From: Tissierellia bacterium
GTDB lineage: Bacteria; Bacillota_A; Clostridia; Tissierellales; Peptoniphilaceae
Length of the DNA stretch: 55,575 nt
Assembly: GCA_012513395.1 (NCBI GenBank)
Contig: JAAZCH010000141.1
Span: forward strand, 1 to 55,575
Direction of reading: 5' to 3'
The stretch's first letter is position 1; the number at the start of each line of letters is the position of its first letter. The notes beneath the pieces are model-generated. The model was not told the DNA's origin, did not search any database, and saw only the letters and a program-made list of their open reading frames with translations. Made by a program: the position numbers and the translations under genes. Below are positions 44,501 through 52,468 of this stretch, in pieces.

Positions 44501-45791
44501 CTTCTATCTTCATAGCTTTCATATCTTGACCACCTATGTCTATAATGAAATCCACATCGGGATTATAAAACATGGCAGCTTTAAGATGAGCTATGGTTTC
44601 CACTTCGCCAAAGTCTATGCCAAGGGCTGTTTTAATAAAGTCTTCTCCATATCCAGTGATACCACTTGAGACAATATAAGCGCCCTTTTCCATATTAGAA
44701 TATATATATTTTAATTGTTCTACGACAACGTCAAGGGGCTTTCCCTTATTGTTATCATAAAAACTGTATCGAATATTATTGTCATCATCAAGTAAAATAA
44801 TTTTAGAAGTTGTAGATCCTGCATCTATTCCTAGATAAAGTGGTCCTACATAATCTTTAAGTGATAAATCTTTTACTTGAGATGTCATATGAACTTTTCT
44901 AAATTCTTCTAATTCTTCTTCACTATTAAATAGAGGCTCTATATAACCAGTAGAATCAGATTCTAAATTTACCCCATGAGAAATCCTTTCATGAAGCTCT
45001 AAAAAAGATACTGCTTTGTACTCTTTAGAAGAAATGGCAGCACCTAAAGCCACAAATAATTGCGGGTTTTCTGGTACAATAACTTCATCTTCTGCAAGTT
45101 TTAAAGTTTCGACAAATCGTTTTCTAAGCTCTGGCAAAAAGTAAAGTGGTCCGCCTAAAAACGCCACCTTGCCTCTTATCGGTCTGCCACAAGCTAGATT
45201 TGAAATCGTTTGGTTTACTACTGATTGAAATACGCTTACTGCTATATCTTCTTTGGTCGCCCCTTGATTGACCAAGGCTTGTATATCAGTTTTAGCAAAT
45301 ACACCACATCTAGAAGCTATAGGATATATCTTCGTATGATTCTTAGCATACTCATTAAGACCAGAAGCGTCAGTCTCCAGTAGAGCTGCCATCTGATCTA
45401 TAAACGCACCCGTGCCCCCAGCACAGATACTGTTCATCCTTTGCTCTATTGAGCCTTTAAGATAAATGATTTTAGAGTCTTCTCCCCCTAACTCTATCGT
45501 CACATCTGTTTGTGGAATTATTTCTGAAATAGCTTTTGTAGACGCGACTACTTCTTGCACGAATTCCGCACCTAATAACTTATGAGCCATAAGTCCACCT
45601 GATCCAGTAATTGCAATAGTAGTAGAATCATATTTGAATTTTTTATAACATCTTTCGATAATTTCAGATACTGTCTTTTTTACATCAGAAAAATGTCTAG
45701 TGTATTCCGAATAAATTACATTATCGTTATCATCTATGACTACAACCTTACATGTGGTTGAGCCAATATCTAATCCTGTATGAAGTCTCAT
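41517..45791 (-). CDS. Giant 2-hydroxyacyl-CoA dehydratase activase-related protein
   Basis: 1424 residues. Two BcrAD/BadFG-type ASKHA ATPase domains (about 1-265 and 317-580), each with the DIGSTTCK or DAGSTTSK phosphate loop and both Fe-S cysteines (ICAGGTGAF with SRCGVFAKTD; ACSSGCGSF with SRCTVFMN). A Cys cluster follows near residue 600 (CHQCTNYC, GNRCERG). The C-terminal half carries DUF2229 and a dehydratase D-component-like region ending near CVQPFGCLPNHITGKG. HgdC-type activases inject one electron into radical dehydratases upon ATP hydrolysis. This fused form occurs widely in anaerobes and its target is unknown. No dehydratase subunits are next to it. Confidence 0.9.
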   Translation of the reverse strand: MRLHTGLDIGSTTCKVVVIDDNDNVIYSEYTRHFSDVKKTVSEIIERCYKKFKYDSTTIAITGSGGLMAHKLLGAEFVQEVVASTKAISEIIPQTDVTIELGGEDSKIIYLKGSIEQRMNSICAGGTGAFIDQMAALLETDASGLNEYAKNHTKIYPIASRCGVFAKTDIQALVNQGATKEDIAVSVFQSVVNQTISNLACGRPIRGKVAFLGGPLYFLPELRKRFVETLKLAEDEVIVPENPQLFVALGAAISSKEYKAVSFLELHERISHGVNLESDSTGYIEPLFNSEEELEEFRKVHMTSQVKDLSLKDYVGPLYLGIDAGSTTSKIILLDDDNNIRYSFYDNNKGKPLDVVVEQLKYIYSNMEKGAYIVSSGITGYGEDFIKTALGIDFGEVETIAHLKAAMFYNPDVDFIIDIGGQDMKAMKIEDGVISSILLNEACSSGCGSFLETFAQGIGMEVGEFTEKALLAKNPVDLGSRCTVFMNSMVKQAQKEGAEVGDIAAGLAYSIVKNAIQKVIKIRDPEQLGENIVVQGGTFYGDAILRAFELITGKTVKRPRIAGLMGAFGMALIAKEKANEKSTIADESSLDEFSYKVKTATCHQCTNYCSLNVNIFSNGQRFITGNRCERGAGVTRESGSELPNLYEYKYQRVFDYDSLPIENAPRGEVGLIRVMNMYENYPFWHTFFTKLGYRVVLSPKSTREIYEKGIESITSETACYPAKISHGHIESLIEDGVKYIFYPSVFYEEKEFEKSHNTLNCPVVAGYSEVLKNNVESLDENAVKFENPFISFDNRKRLEKRMTEIFPDIPKGEVRAAVRAGYEEQDRYREDVIEEGKRAVEFLEKTGKKGIVLCGRPYHIDPEINHGIPELIASMDLAVISEDAVAYHDDISGRLRVLDQWTYHSRLYRAAEYVGVMNNLEMIQLNSFGCGLDAVTTDQVNEILHGYNKIYTVIKIDEVSNLGAVKIRLRSLLEAADRRNYDSESINPVNEDPVMFTKEMARDGYTILVPQMAPIHFEIMQEALRAVGLNVEILESTNEKVVNEGLKYVNNDACYPSMFVVGQFIDAIKSGKYNTDKIALLMAQTGGACRASNYVGFIRKAIAEAGYGHIPVIGLSFQGIEKHSGIFADTHLVKLINKAVVSVVYGDLIMRLSNATRPYEVIKGSTDLLDRRWIDIAKHSVVDFDKREYESNIQNMVKEYSKLEITNEIKPRVGIVGEILVKYLPSANNSIQDLLEEEGAEVVISDLMDFLMYGFKNATIKYKDLNKGLLGSLFGEFSIKYFEKFRAPVRKALEGTRFHQLADIEEVMDFAEEFVHLGNQYGEGWLLTGEMVELIHQGANNIVCVQPFGCLPNHITGKGVMKAIRDKYETANIVAIDYDASASETNQHNRIKLMMSRAKDSKVEDRKYSEALVEKKKVISLDRS

Positions 45792-45901
45792 TTTACCCCC
45801 AATCTGTTACAAAAAAATAAAACAACATTATATTTGTATAATACTGATTATAGCATATTTATATGAAAAATATGTAAAATTTTTTTATTAACTGACTTAA
45901 C

Positions 45902-45939
45902 AAAAAACTGCCCTGAAGTAAAAACATCAGGACAGTTTT
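45902..45939 (-). terminator. Rho-independent terminator after the second flavodiiron gene
   Basis: On the minus strand AAAACTGTCCTGA pairs with TCAGGGCAGTTTT (one mismatch) around a 10-base loop and ends in TTTTTTG. It begins about 11 bases after the stop at 45950. Confidence 0.9.
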
Positions 45940-45949
45940 GATATATTTT

Positions 45950-47203
45950 TTATAAATTTAACAGACTAGTTAATTCTCCTGCACGTTTTTCCATGATTTT
46001 GTCCGCCATTTCTTTTCCAATTTTTGTACAGTCTTTAAAATCTTCTTCTTTTGGCGCACCCTTTGCTTCTGCTGAAGCTTCTATTAAATCGAATCCTGAT
46101 TCTTCTGCAAATGATTTGAGTTCTTTTAAAGCTCCTCCACCCCAGCTATATGACCCAAATACTCCTAGGGTGTGGTTTTTCATCTTTTGATTTTTTAGTG
46201 TAGTTACAAGATTTGCCATCGGTGGGAATAACGCATTGTTATAGGTACAAGATCCCAAAATAATTCCCTCATATCTCCATAAGTCTGCTAGTAAATACGA
46301 TAGATGGGTTTTGGATACGTCGTATATTTTTACGTTTTTAATTCCTCTTTCAGCAATCGTTCTTGCTATTGTCTCAGCCATTTTTTCTGTATTGCCATAC
46401 ATAGAACCGTAGATTATAACTACTCCTTCTTCCGTCTCTTGGTTTGCAAGTTGTTTATAAAGATTAATAATTCTCTTTGGATTTGTTCTCCATACTGGGC
46501 CGTGAACTGGACAAACCATTTTTATGTCTAGTGGAGAAATTTTTCCAAGGGCATTTTTAACTAATTGGCTAAATTTTCCAATTATATTTGTATAGTATCT
46601 CACAGTATCGTCTAGATAGAATTCCCAGTTGATTTCGTCATCGAATATCGCTCCGGAAAGTGAACCAAATGAGCCAAAAGCATCTTGGGAAAATAAAGTG
46701 CCTGTAGATTCTTCAAAGCTTACCATGGATTCTGGCCAGTGAACCATTGGAGTCAAATAAAATGTAAGAGAACTATCCCCTAGGTCTATCTTATCTCCAT
46801 CGCCCACTTCTACAAAATTCTTTTCATAGCTAAATCCATCGTGTCCTTCTAAGTCAAAATAATTTTCAATAAATTCTTTAGTCTTTTTATTTCCTACTAT
46901 TTTAATATCTGGATAGATGTCAAGCACCGTAGTCAATGAGCCTGAATGATCCGGCTCCATGTGATGAACTATTAAATAATCTAGAGGTCTGCCACCCAAA
47001 GTAGTCTGTAATTTTTCTACAAAGTTTCCAGATTTGTTAATTTTAACTGTATCCAATAGGGCAGTTTTCTCTCCAGTGTATAGGTATGAGTTGTAGCTCA
47101 CTCCATTTTCCAAAGGCCAAATATTTTCAAATAACCTCGTTTCTCTGTCATTAACTCCGATGTATTTCCAATTTTTGTTAATATCTACTGATAAATATCC
47201 CAT
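45950..47203 (-). CDS. A-type flavodiiron protein (FprA family), copy 2
   Basis: 417 residues. The canonical diiron motif HHMEPDH (His81, Glu83, Asp85, His86) is intact, followed by MVHWPESM, SQDAFGSFG and VCPVHGPVW. The C-terminal flavodoxin domain begins VVIIYGSMYGNTEKMAETIA at about 255. O2- and/or NO-reducing enzyme of anaerobes. It is clearly diverged from copy 1 and lies 9 bases after the exonuclease III gene with a GGAGG site, so the two are co-transcribed, an arrangement that fits an oxidative stress response. Confidence 0.94.
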   Translation of the reverse strand: MGYLSVDINKNWKYIGVNDRETRLFENIWPLENGVSYNSYLYTGEKTALLDTVKINKSGNFVEKLQTTLGGRPLDYLIVHHMEPDHSGSLTTVLDIYPDIKIVGNKKTKEFIENYFDLEGHDGFSYEKNFVEVGDGDKIDLGDSSLTFYLTPMVHWPESMVSFEESTGTLFSQDAFGSFGSLSGAIFDDEINWEFYLDDTVRYYTNIIGKFSQLVKNALGKISPLDIKMVCPVHGPVWRTNPKRIINLYKQLANQETEEGVVIIYGSMYGNTEKMAETIARTIAERGIKNVKIYDVSKTHLSYLLADLWRYEGIILGSCTYNNALFPPMANLVTTLKNQKMKNHTLGVFGSYSWGGGALKELKSFAEESGFDLIEASAEAKGAPKEEDFKDCTKIGKEMADKIMEKRAGELTSLLNL

Positions 47204-47212
47204 ATTTTCCTC

Positions 47213-47965
47213 CTATTTAAGTTCCAAATAAACTGGACAATGATCTGATCCCATAATGTGGCTGTGAATTTGGGCACTTTTCATGTTATCAACTATTTTT
47301 TCTGATACCACAAAATAATCAATTCTCCATCCAGCATTTCTTTCTCTAGCCTTGGTCAGGTAGCTCCACCAAGTGTAAGCTCCTTCTAAATCTGGATAGA
47401 AATGTCTAAAGCTATCCACGAATCCACTTTCCAAGAGTTGAGTAAATCTACCGCGTTCTTCATCTGTAAATCCTGCACTTCTTCTATTGGTGCTTGGATT
47501 TTTTAAATCTATTTCTTTGTGGGCAACATTCAAGTCTCCACATAAAATTACAGGTTTAACTTCGTCTAGTCGATTTAAATAATTTCTAAATTCATCTTCC
47601 CAAACCATCCTATAATCTAATCTTTCCAGCTTTCTTTTAGCATTGGGCGTATAGACTACTACAAAATGAAAATCTTCAAATTCTAAGGTGATAACTCTAC
47701 CTTCCGTGTCATGTTCATCGATTCCCAAACCATAACTTACATTTAATGGTTTTATTTTTGTAAATATAGCAGTTCCAGAATATCCCTTTTTGTCAGCGTA
47801 ATTCCAATATTCATAATATCCAGGTATATCCATTTCTATTTGTCCGTTGCTTAGCTTTATCTCTTGAAGAGCGAAGATGTCTGCGTCTATTTCACAAAAA
47901 TAGTCCATAAATCCCTTCGTCATAGCCGCTCTCAAACCGTTAACATTCCATGATACTAACTTCAT
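47213..47965 (-). CDS. xth: Exodeoxyribonuclease III
   Basis: 250 residues of the exonuclease III/AP endonuclease family, acting in base-excision repair of abasic and oxidised DNA. Motifs: SWNVNGLRAAMTKGF at the start, FALQEIKLSNGQ near residue 33, VYTPNAKRKLERLDYR near 103, CGDLNVAHKEIDLKNP near 140 and the terminal MGSDHCPV with the catalytic His. Start ATG has AGAGG upstream. First gene of a two-gene unit with a flavodiiron protein. Confidence 0.95.
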   Translation of the reverse strand: MKLVSWNVNGLRAAMTKGFMDYFCEIDADIFALQEIKLSNGQIEMDIPGYYEYWNYADKKGYSGTAIFTKIKPLNVSYGLGIDEHDTEGRVITLEFEDFHFVVVYTPNAKRKLERLDYRMVWEDEFRNYLNRLDEVKPVILCGDLNVAHKEIDLKNPSTNRRSAGFTDEERGRFTQLLESGFVDSFRHFYPDLEGAYTWWSYLTKARERNAGWRIDYFVVSEKIVDNMKSAQIHSHIMGSDHCPVYLELK

Positions 47966-48323
47966 AAATACCTCTTTCGTCTTTCATATTAAATTTTTTA
48001 TTTTTTATACATTTTCGTATTTTATTACATCCTTATATAGCATAAAAGTGTACAGTTTACAGTTGGCTGCGCCTTGTTTTATGATTCTAGTCGCCTAGCT
48101 AATTGGAAGTGTGATACTTTAATTCAGTTGGCAGTTGGTTACGCCCATTTTAGTATGACGTGTGATGCTTAACTAGTAGAAAGTATGTCACTTTTATTTA
48201 GTCTACAGTTGGCTACGCCCTTTTGATGCAGATTGAAATTGCCACAGAGGGGTGAATGTGTTTAGCTTTAAGTGGCATTTAGTGCCGCTACTACAATAGG
48301 GCATGCAGTGTCTTGATTGCAAT
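47966..48323. other. Intergenic region with degenerate ~73-bp tandem repeats
   Basis: No gene is supportable in these 358 bases. CAGTTGGCTGCGCC, CAGTTGGTTACGCCC and CAGTTGGCTACGCCC start at 48060, 48132 and 48206, a period of about 73. The second half of each unit is also similar, for example GGAAGTGTGATACTTTAATT against GAAAGTATGTCACTTTTATT. Beyond the repeats is an imperfect hairpin around GGCATTTAGTGCC. The promoter for xth should lie at the left end. Confidence 0.65.
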
Positions 48324-49208
48324 TTAATAATTATCCAAAAAGCTTTTCTTTTCCCCGTCTTTTTTCCAGCCTACTATTGCACCTAGGTCTACATTTTCTG
48401 CAGATCTAAATATGGACTCCCTTACGTTTGTAAAATCTTTTTCTAAAACCTTTATTAAGTCCTTGATTTCCGAGCGTTTGCCTTCGTGTTTCTCTGCTAT
48501 TCTACAAGCGCAATTCAGGGGCTGTATTCCTGCGTTTTCAGAAAACCGAATTATAGATTCTTCTTCTACTAGATACAGTGGTCGAATCAATTCCATATTC
48601 TCGAAATTTTCAGCTTTGAGTTTCGGCATCATAGTTTTATAATTACCTGAACATAATACGTTTAGCATAATGGTTTCTATCACGTCATCGAAGTGATGTC
48701 CCAATGCTAATTTATTACAACCTAGCTCTTGGGCCTTTGCGTATAATGCACCTCTTCTCATTCTAGCGCACATATAACAAGGCTTAACTCCATCTAGAAA
48801 TTCTGCAACTTCAAATACATCGCTCTTATAAATTGTCGTAGGAATTTTCAAATGCTCTAGCAATGACTCCAGATGATTTCTTACGTCTTCGTTATACCCT
48901 GGATCCATGGCTATATACTCTACATCAAATTTAAAGGTAGAATATTTGTGAAGCTCTTGAAATAATTTCGCCAACAATAAGCTATCTTTTCCACCTGAAA
49001 TGGCTACAGCTACTTTATCTCCTGGTTGAACCAATTGATATTCTTTTATAGCTTTTATAAACTTAACCCAAATATATTTCCTATAGGATTTTACAATACT
49101 TCTTTCTATAACCTCTACAGGTTTTGCTATTATATTTTCATCTATTATCAATTCTGCGTCAGAAAGGGAGCCTTTCTTGACGCCTTTAATTATTTTCGTT
49201 TCTTCCAT
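48324..49208 (-). CDS. ttcA: TtcA/TilS-like adenine nucleotide alpha hydrolase (tRNA 2-thiolation)
   Basis: 294 residues. PP-loop SGGKDS at 71-76 activates the base with ATP. The TtcA CXXC pair (Cys144, Cys147 in CYMCARMRRGALY) and further cysteines Cys233/Cys235 (LNCACR) can hold an Fe-S cluster. GHHFDDVIETIMLNVL is typical of TtcA. TtcA makes 2-thiocytidine in tRNA; related groups thiolate other positions, so the exact base is not certain. The N-terminal 45 residues are an extension. It overlaps the lysozyme gene by 23 bases. Confidence 0.85.
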   Translation of the reverse strand: MEETKIIKGVKKGSLSDAELIIDENIIAKPVEVIERSIVKSYRKYIWVKFIKAIKEYQLVQPGDKVAVAISGGKDSLLLAKLFQELHKYSTFKFDVEYIAMDPGYNEDVRNHLESLLEHLKIPTTIYKSDVFEVAEFLDGVKPCYMCARMRRGALYAKAQELGCNKLALGHHFDDVIETIMLNVLCSGNYKTMMPKLKAENFENMELIRPLYLVEEESIIRFSENAGIQPLNCACRIAEKHEGKRSEIKDLIKVLEKDFTNVRESIFRSAENVDLGAIVGWKKDGEKKSFLDNY

Positions 49209-49941
49209 AATTGTTTAAATCTTCCATATCTCCATAAAAATAATTCAAATCTATAAACTCATTGGCACCTGGTCCGCCATATCCTTCTAACTTAGCTGAA
49301 TCGTCAAATTGCCAAAATGTCCATTGCCTATCGTCTGGAAGTTTAGGAATTCCATCACCTATATATCTATACCATATATCCACATCTTCAAAATCTTTTT
49401 CTAAATACTTATTATATACATATCGATTGCAATATATTATAGGCTTTTTATTATATCTTTCCCTAAGCATATCCACCATAATCCTAAGTTCTCTTTTCAC
49501 TTCATCTTTAGGCGCAGGAGTTTTTACATATTCTCCATAGAATTCCACATCAATTGCCGGGGGCAAGTCCTGGTCATCTAATTTATCCATATAATTCATA
49601 AAGTTTAAAGCTTGCTCTTTGCCACCAGTTTCAAAGCGATAGAAATGATAAGCACCCCTTTTTACATTTGCTATGGAAGCATTGTTCCAATAAGTCGAAA
49701 AATTAGGGTCTATGTAATCTTTGCCTTCGGTAAATTTAATAAAAGCAAAGCGAATATTTTGTTCGTGTAGTTTTTGAAAATCTACATCTCCTTGGTATCT
49801 GGAGATATCAACACCTCTTACAAAGCTTAACGTACTGACAGTCTCATGTCTAATTTCCGTGTCTTCTTTCTTTAGGAAAACAAACAAAGCCACTAATATT
49901 AAAAATAGTACAAATAAGCTTCTTCTTTTTTTCTTTTTCAT
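49186..49941 (-). CDS. Membrane-anchored GH25 lysozyme
   Basis: 251 residues. A Lys/Arg-rich start and one membrane helix (about 9-23), then a GH25 muramidase domain: VRGVDISRYQGDVDF (Asp45), FAFIKFTEGKDYIDPNF, GAYHFYRFE, and the catalytic pair Asp131/Glu133 in PPAIDVEFYG, ending WTFWQFDDS and FIDLNYFYG. It hydrolyses the MurNAc-GlcNAc bond outside the membrane, a likely role in wall turnover. It overlaps the HAD gene by 4 bases and ttcA by 23. No phage genes are near, so it is a chromosomal autolysin rather than a phage lysin (inference). Confidence 0.92.
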   Translation of the reverse strand: MKKKKRRSLFVLFLILVALFVFLKKEDTEIRHETVSTLSFVRGVDISRYQGDVDFQKLHEQNIRFAFIKFTEGKDYIDPNFSTYWNNASIANVKRGAYHFYRFETGGKEQALNFMNYMDKLDDQDLPPAIDVEFYGEYVKTPAPKDEVKRELRIMVDMLRERYNKKPIIYCNRYVYNKYLEKDFEDVDIWYRYIGDGIPKLPDDRQWTFWQFDDSAKLEGYGGPGANEFIDLNYFYGDMEDLNNYGRNENN

Positions 49942-50588
49942 CTAGATAGAAAGTAATCCTTTACCTCCGTCAAATTATTTCCTGAAACTACAGAAAGTTC
50001 TTTAATTTTTTCAATATGAGCTGGAGGTGTTTGGGCAATTATTCCAACAGTTTCCATGCCTGCATCATTAGCTGATTGTATAGCATATAGAGAGTCTTCT
50101 ATGACAGAACACTCCTCACCTCTAGCTCCAAAATGCTTTCCTATATCCAAAAAGTATTGGGGATCATTTTTATGAAGTTTTACTTCATCACTTACAATTT
50201 CCAAATCCAAATACTTTCTCAGATCGAATCTATCTAGGACAATATCAACCAAAGATCTTTGGGTTGCGGTTGCCAAAACCACCTTTTTTTCTGCTCTTTT
50301 TAAATGGTAAAAAATTTCTATTGTCGCAGGGTCAATATTAAAAGTATTTTTGTAATTATATCCAATTAATGCTTTCATCTCATCTAGAATCTCTTCTGCA
50401 GATTCTCTTAATTCGTATCTGTCCTTGGTATATTTGATTCCATCATGCAAGGTTAAGCTTACAATGTCATCCATTAAGTTCTCCTCAGGAGTGACACCTT
50501 TGGATTTTAAATAGTTAGTCATCAAATTATTCCAATACTCCATGGAATCTACAAATGTGCCATCCATATCAAAAATAAAAACTTTCAT
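49938..50588 (-). CDS. HAD family hydrolase (beta-phosphoglucomutase-like)
   Basis: 216 residues of the HAD subfamily IA. Motif I FIFDMDGTFVDS at the start gives the nucleophile Asp and acid/base Asp, motif II lies in VVLATATQRSL near residue 98, and motif III/IV comprises KNDPQYFLDIGKHFG and CSVIEDSLYAIQSANDAG. A helical cap lies between. A sugar phosphatase, phosphoglycolate phosphatase or mutase is possible; sequence does not decide. First gene of the HAD-GH25-ttcA unit. Confidence 0.9.
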   Translation of the reverse strand: MKVFIFDMDGTFVDSMEYWNNLMTNYLKSKGVTPEENLMDDIVSLTLHDGIKYTKDRYELRESAEEILDEMKALIGYNYKNTFNIDPATIEIFYHLKRAEKKVVLATATQRSLVDIVLDRFDLRKYLDLEIVSDEVKLHKNDPQYFLDIGKHFGARGEECSVIEDSLYAIQSANDAGMETVGIIAQTPPAHIEKIKELSVVSGNNLTEVKDYFLSR

Positions 50589-50695
50589 ATTTCCCCCTAT
50601 GATTAATTCAAAAATCTGTACATATTTTATGATTTTATCTATTCTAAGTTTAGATTAATTACCAAGGTATGTCAAGTTTACAACCTCGATTCCTA

Positions 50696-52351
50696 CTAAA
50701 GAAGAGAATTCAAAAATCCCAATATTAATTTTGGTAATATTTCAAAAGTGTAAGTTTTATGCACGCGCTCAGTAAATTTATGCCCGTCATTTCCAAATGT
50801 TCCAATATTTATAACTGGCATGGAGATTTTTTTAATTTTTTCTACTGGGTGCTTGTATTTAATTCCCCAGGCAGGAAAATTCTCCTCAAAAGATTTAATA
50901 CCCGAATCTTCCCTAGGTAAAAACATAAAGCTACTATCTGATATATAAGGATAAAAGTATCTAAGCTGGATTTTATCGTCAGTATAATCAGAAGCCAAAC
51001 TAATTGCATTTTTTATGCTTTTAATTATTCTAATCTCCCTTTCGTCTTGCCCTAGTATCTCCACGTTTTGATAATATGGAGAACCGTAATAAATGATTAT
51101 TGCTGGATCATCTCCCTTGCTAAACTCACTATAGGCTTCATGGATAATTTTTAAAGAAAACTCCGTAATGCTCATGTCAGGATATTCTAAGTCTAATTTT
51201 TTCTTAAATTCCTCCATGTGGTTTATATATCTTTCGCCGTAGTCGTCAATTAGCTTTTCTTCATATTCATTCCAAGTGTACACTCCCAAATTCCAATCTA
51301 TTTTAGAATATTTGGAATTCGTCATCTGACACCATTTTTTATATTCTTCATTTATGTATTCCAAAACTGAATCAGCTGAATCCCTTGCTAAATCTCGCAT
51401 TTTTTCAATAACATCTAAAGGAGTAGCAGAGTGGGTTGAATAATTATAATAGGAATTGGCAGCCATTGGAGTTTGGACATCGTATTCGGGTTTTAAATCC
51501 CTGAGCTGTAAGCATACTGGAGGCAAGGTAGTCTCTCCTTGGCCAATGTCACAATACTTCGTATTTAAATTCAATTTTTTATTTATCTCAGATGCAATCA
51601 TATTGGGATCCAGCCCGCTAAAGGCTTTACCCACATGAGTCTCTACTCCTGCAATGTAAAATGATGGAAGTAATTTTCCCACCGTTCCTAAATATACATA
51701 TCTATTTTCGTCTCCTTCATACATAGGCGTGGTGAAGTCAGAATTTATAGCCACAAGATAGTTTAGCTCATATTCTATTTTCCATGAATTTAGTATGTCC
51801 AAAGCAGAAATAATTCCGTGAGAGCTATCTTCTTCGTCACATTCTGCTATTGCTATAATATTTCCATTTAACTTATCTAAGTTTTCGCTAAAATATTTGA
51901 TGATGGCCATCTGAACAGCGACTCCGGATTTCATATCCAAAACACCTCGTCCAAACATATAGTCTCCTGATTGAAGATCTTTATAAGTTTCAGCGTCTAG
52001 GTCTTCAAGTTTTAATTTTTCCAATAATTCGTCAGGAGTAAAAGCATATTCTTTTATGTAACTGTAATCTTCCACACCCACTGTGTCGATGTGTCCCATT
52101 AGCACTATTGTCTCTTTCGTATTTTCTTTTTCGCCTTTTAACAAACAGATAGTGTTATGTCTTTCTATTTGGTCGTCCTTTGTCTTTTGAAAAATTAATA
52201 ATTCAGGATTTTCTCTAAAATAATCTAGTTCTTGATAATAATCGTAAATGTATCTTGCCACATCGCTTTCAGATCCATTTTTTACTATGCTTTCTATAGA
52301 AACTAAATCCTTGGTTATTTTTTCAACTTCATCATAAAAATGATTGTCCAC
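50696..52351 (-). CDS. M20 family peptidase, RocB-like
   Basis: 551 residues, longer than most M20 enzymes and similar to the arginine-utilisation protein RocB. Metal ligands: VLMGHIDTVG near residue 85, GRGVLDMKSGVAVQMAII near 135, AECDEEDSSHG near 170 and the C-terminal FGNDGHKFTERVH. A zinc-dependent aminoacylase or peptidase on amino-acid derivatives is likely; the substrate is unknown. The start is GTG at 52351 with AAGGAGA about 8 bases upstream. No rocDEF genes are nearby. Confidence 0.88.
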   Translation of the reverse strand: MDNHFYDEVEKITKDLVSIESIVKNGSESDVARYIYDYYQELDYFRENPELLIFQKTKDDQIERHNTICLLKGEKENTKETIVLMGHIDTVGVEDYSYIKEYAFTPDELLEKLKLEDLDAETYKDLQSGDYMFGRGVLDMKSGVAVQMAIIKYFSENLDKLNGNIIAIAECDEEDSSHGIISALDILNSWKIEYELNYLVAINSDFTTPMYEGDENRYVYLGTVGKLLPSFYIAGVETHVGKAFSGLDPNMIASEINKKLNLNTKYCDIGQGETTLPPVCLQLRDLKPEYDVQTPMAANSYYNYSTHSATPLDVIEKMRDLARDSADSVLEYINEEYKKWCQMTNSKYSKIDWNLGVYTWNEYEEKLIDDYGERYINHMEEFKKKLDLEYPDMSITEFSLKIIHEAYSEFSKGDDPAIIIYYGSPYYQNVEILGQDEREIRIIKSIKNAISLASDYTDDKIQLRYFYPYISDSSFMFLPREDSGIKSFEENFPAWGIKYKHPVEKIKKISMPVINIGTFGNDGHKFTERVHKTYTFEILPKLILGFLNSLL

Positions 52352-52427
52352 AGGTTATCTCCTTATATTTGTATTCAAAATAATAGTAACACCTCGATAA
52401 ATCTCTGTCAATTTTTACAAAATAAAA

Positions 52428-52466
52428 ATGCGCTTTAATCGATCCAACTTCGATAAAAGCGCATAA
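52428..52466 (-). terminator. Terminator after the P-II-like gene
   Basis: On the minus strand ATGCGCTTTTATCGA pairs with TCGATTAAAGCGCAT (one mismatch) around a 7-base loop, followed by TTTTTATTTT. It begins a few bases after the P-II-like stop at 52469. Confidence 0.88.
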
Positions 52467-52468
52467 AA

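Noticed and set aside
48059..48270. CRISPR array
   Set aside because: Only about 2.3 units, strongly diverged from each other, period 73 with similar rather than unique text between, and no cas genes anywhere in the window.
49186..49941. Phage endolysin marking a prophage
   Set aside because: The GH25 protein has a membrane anchor and sits in an operon with HAD and ttcA genes; no holin, portal, terminase or integrase is nearby.
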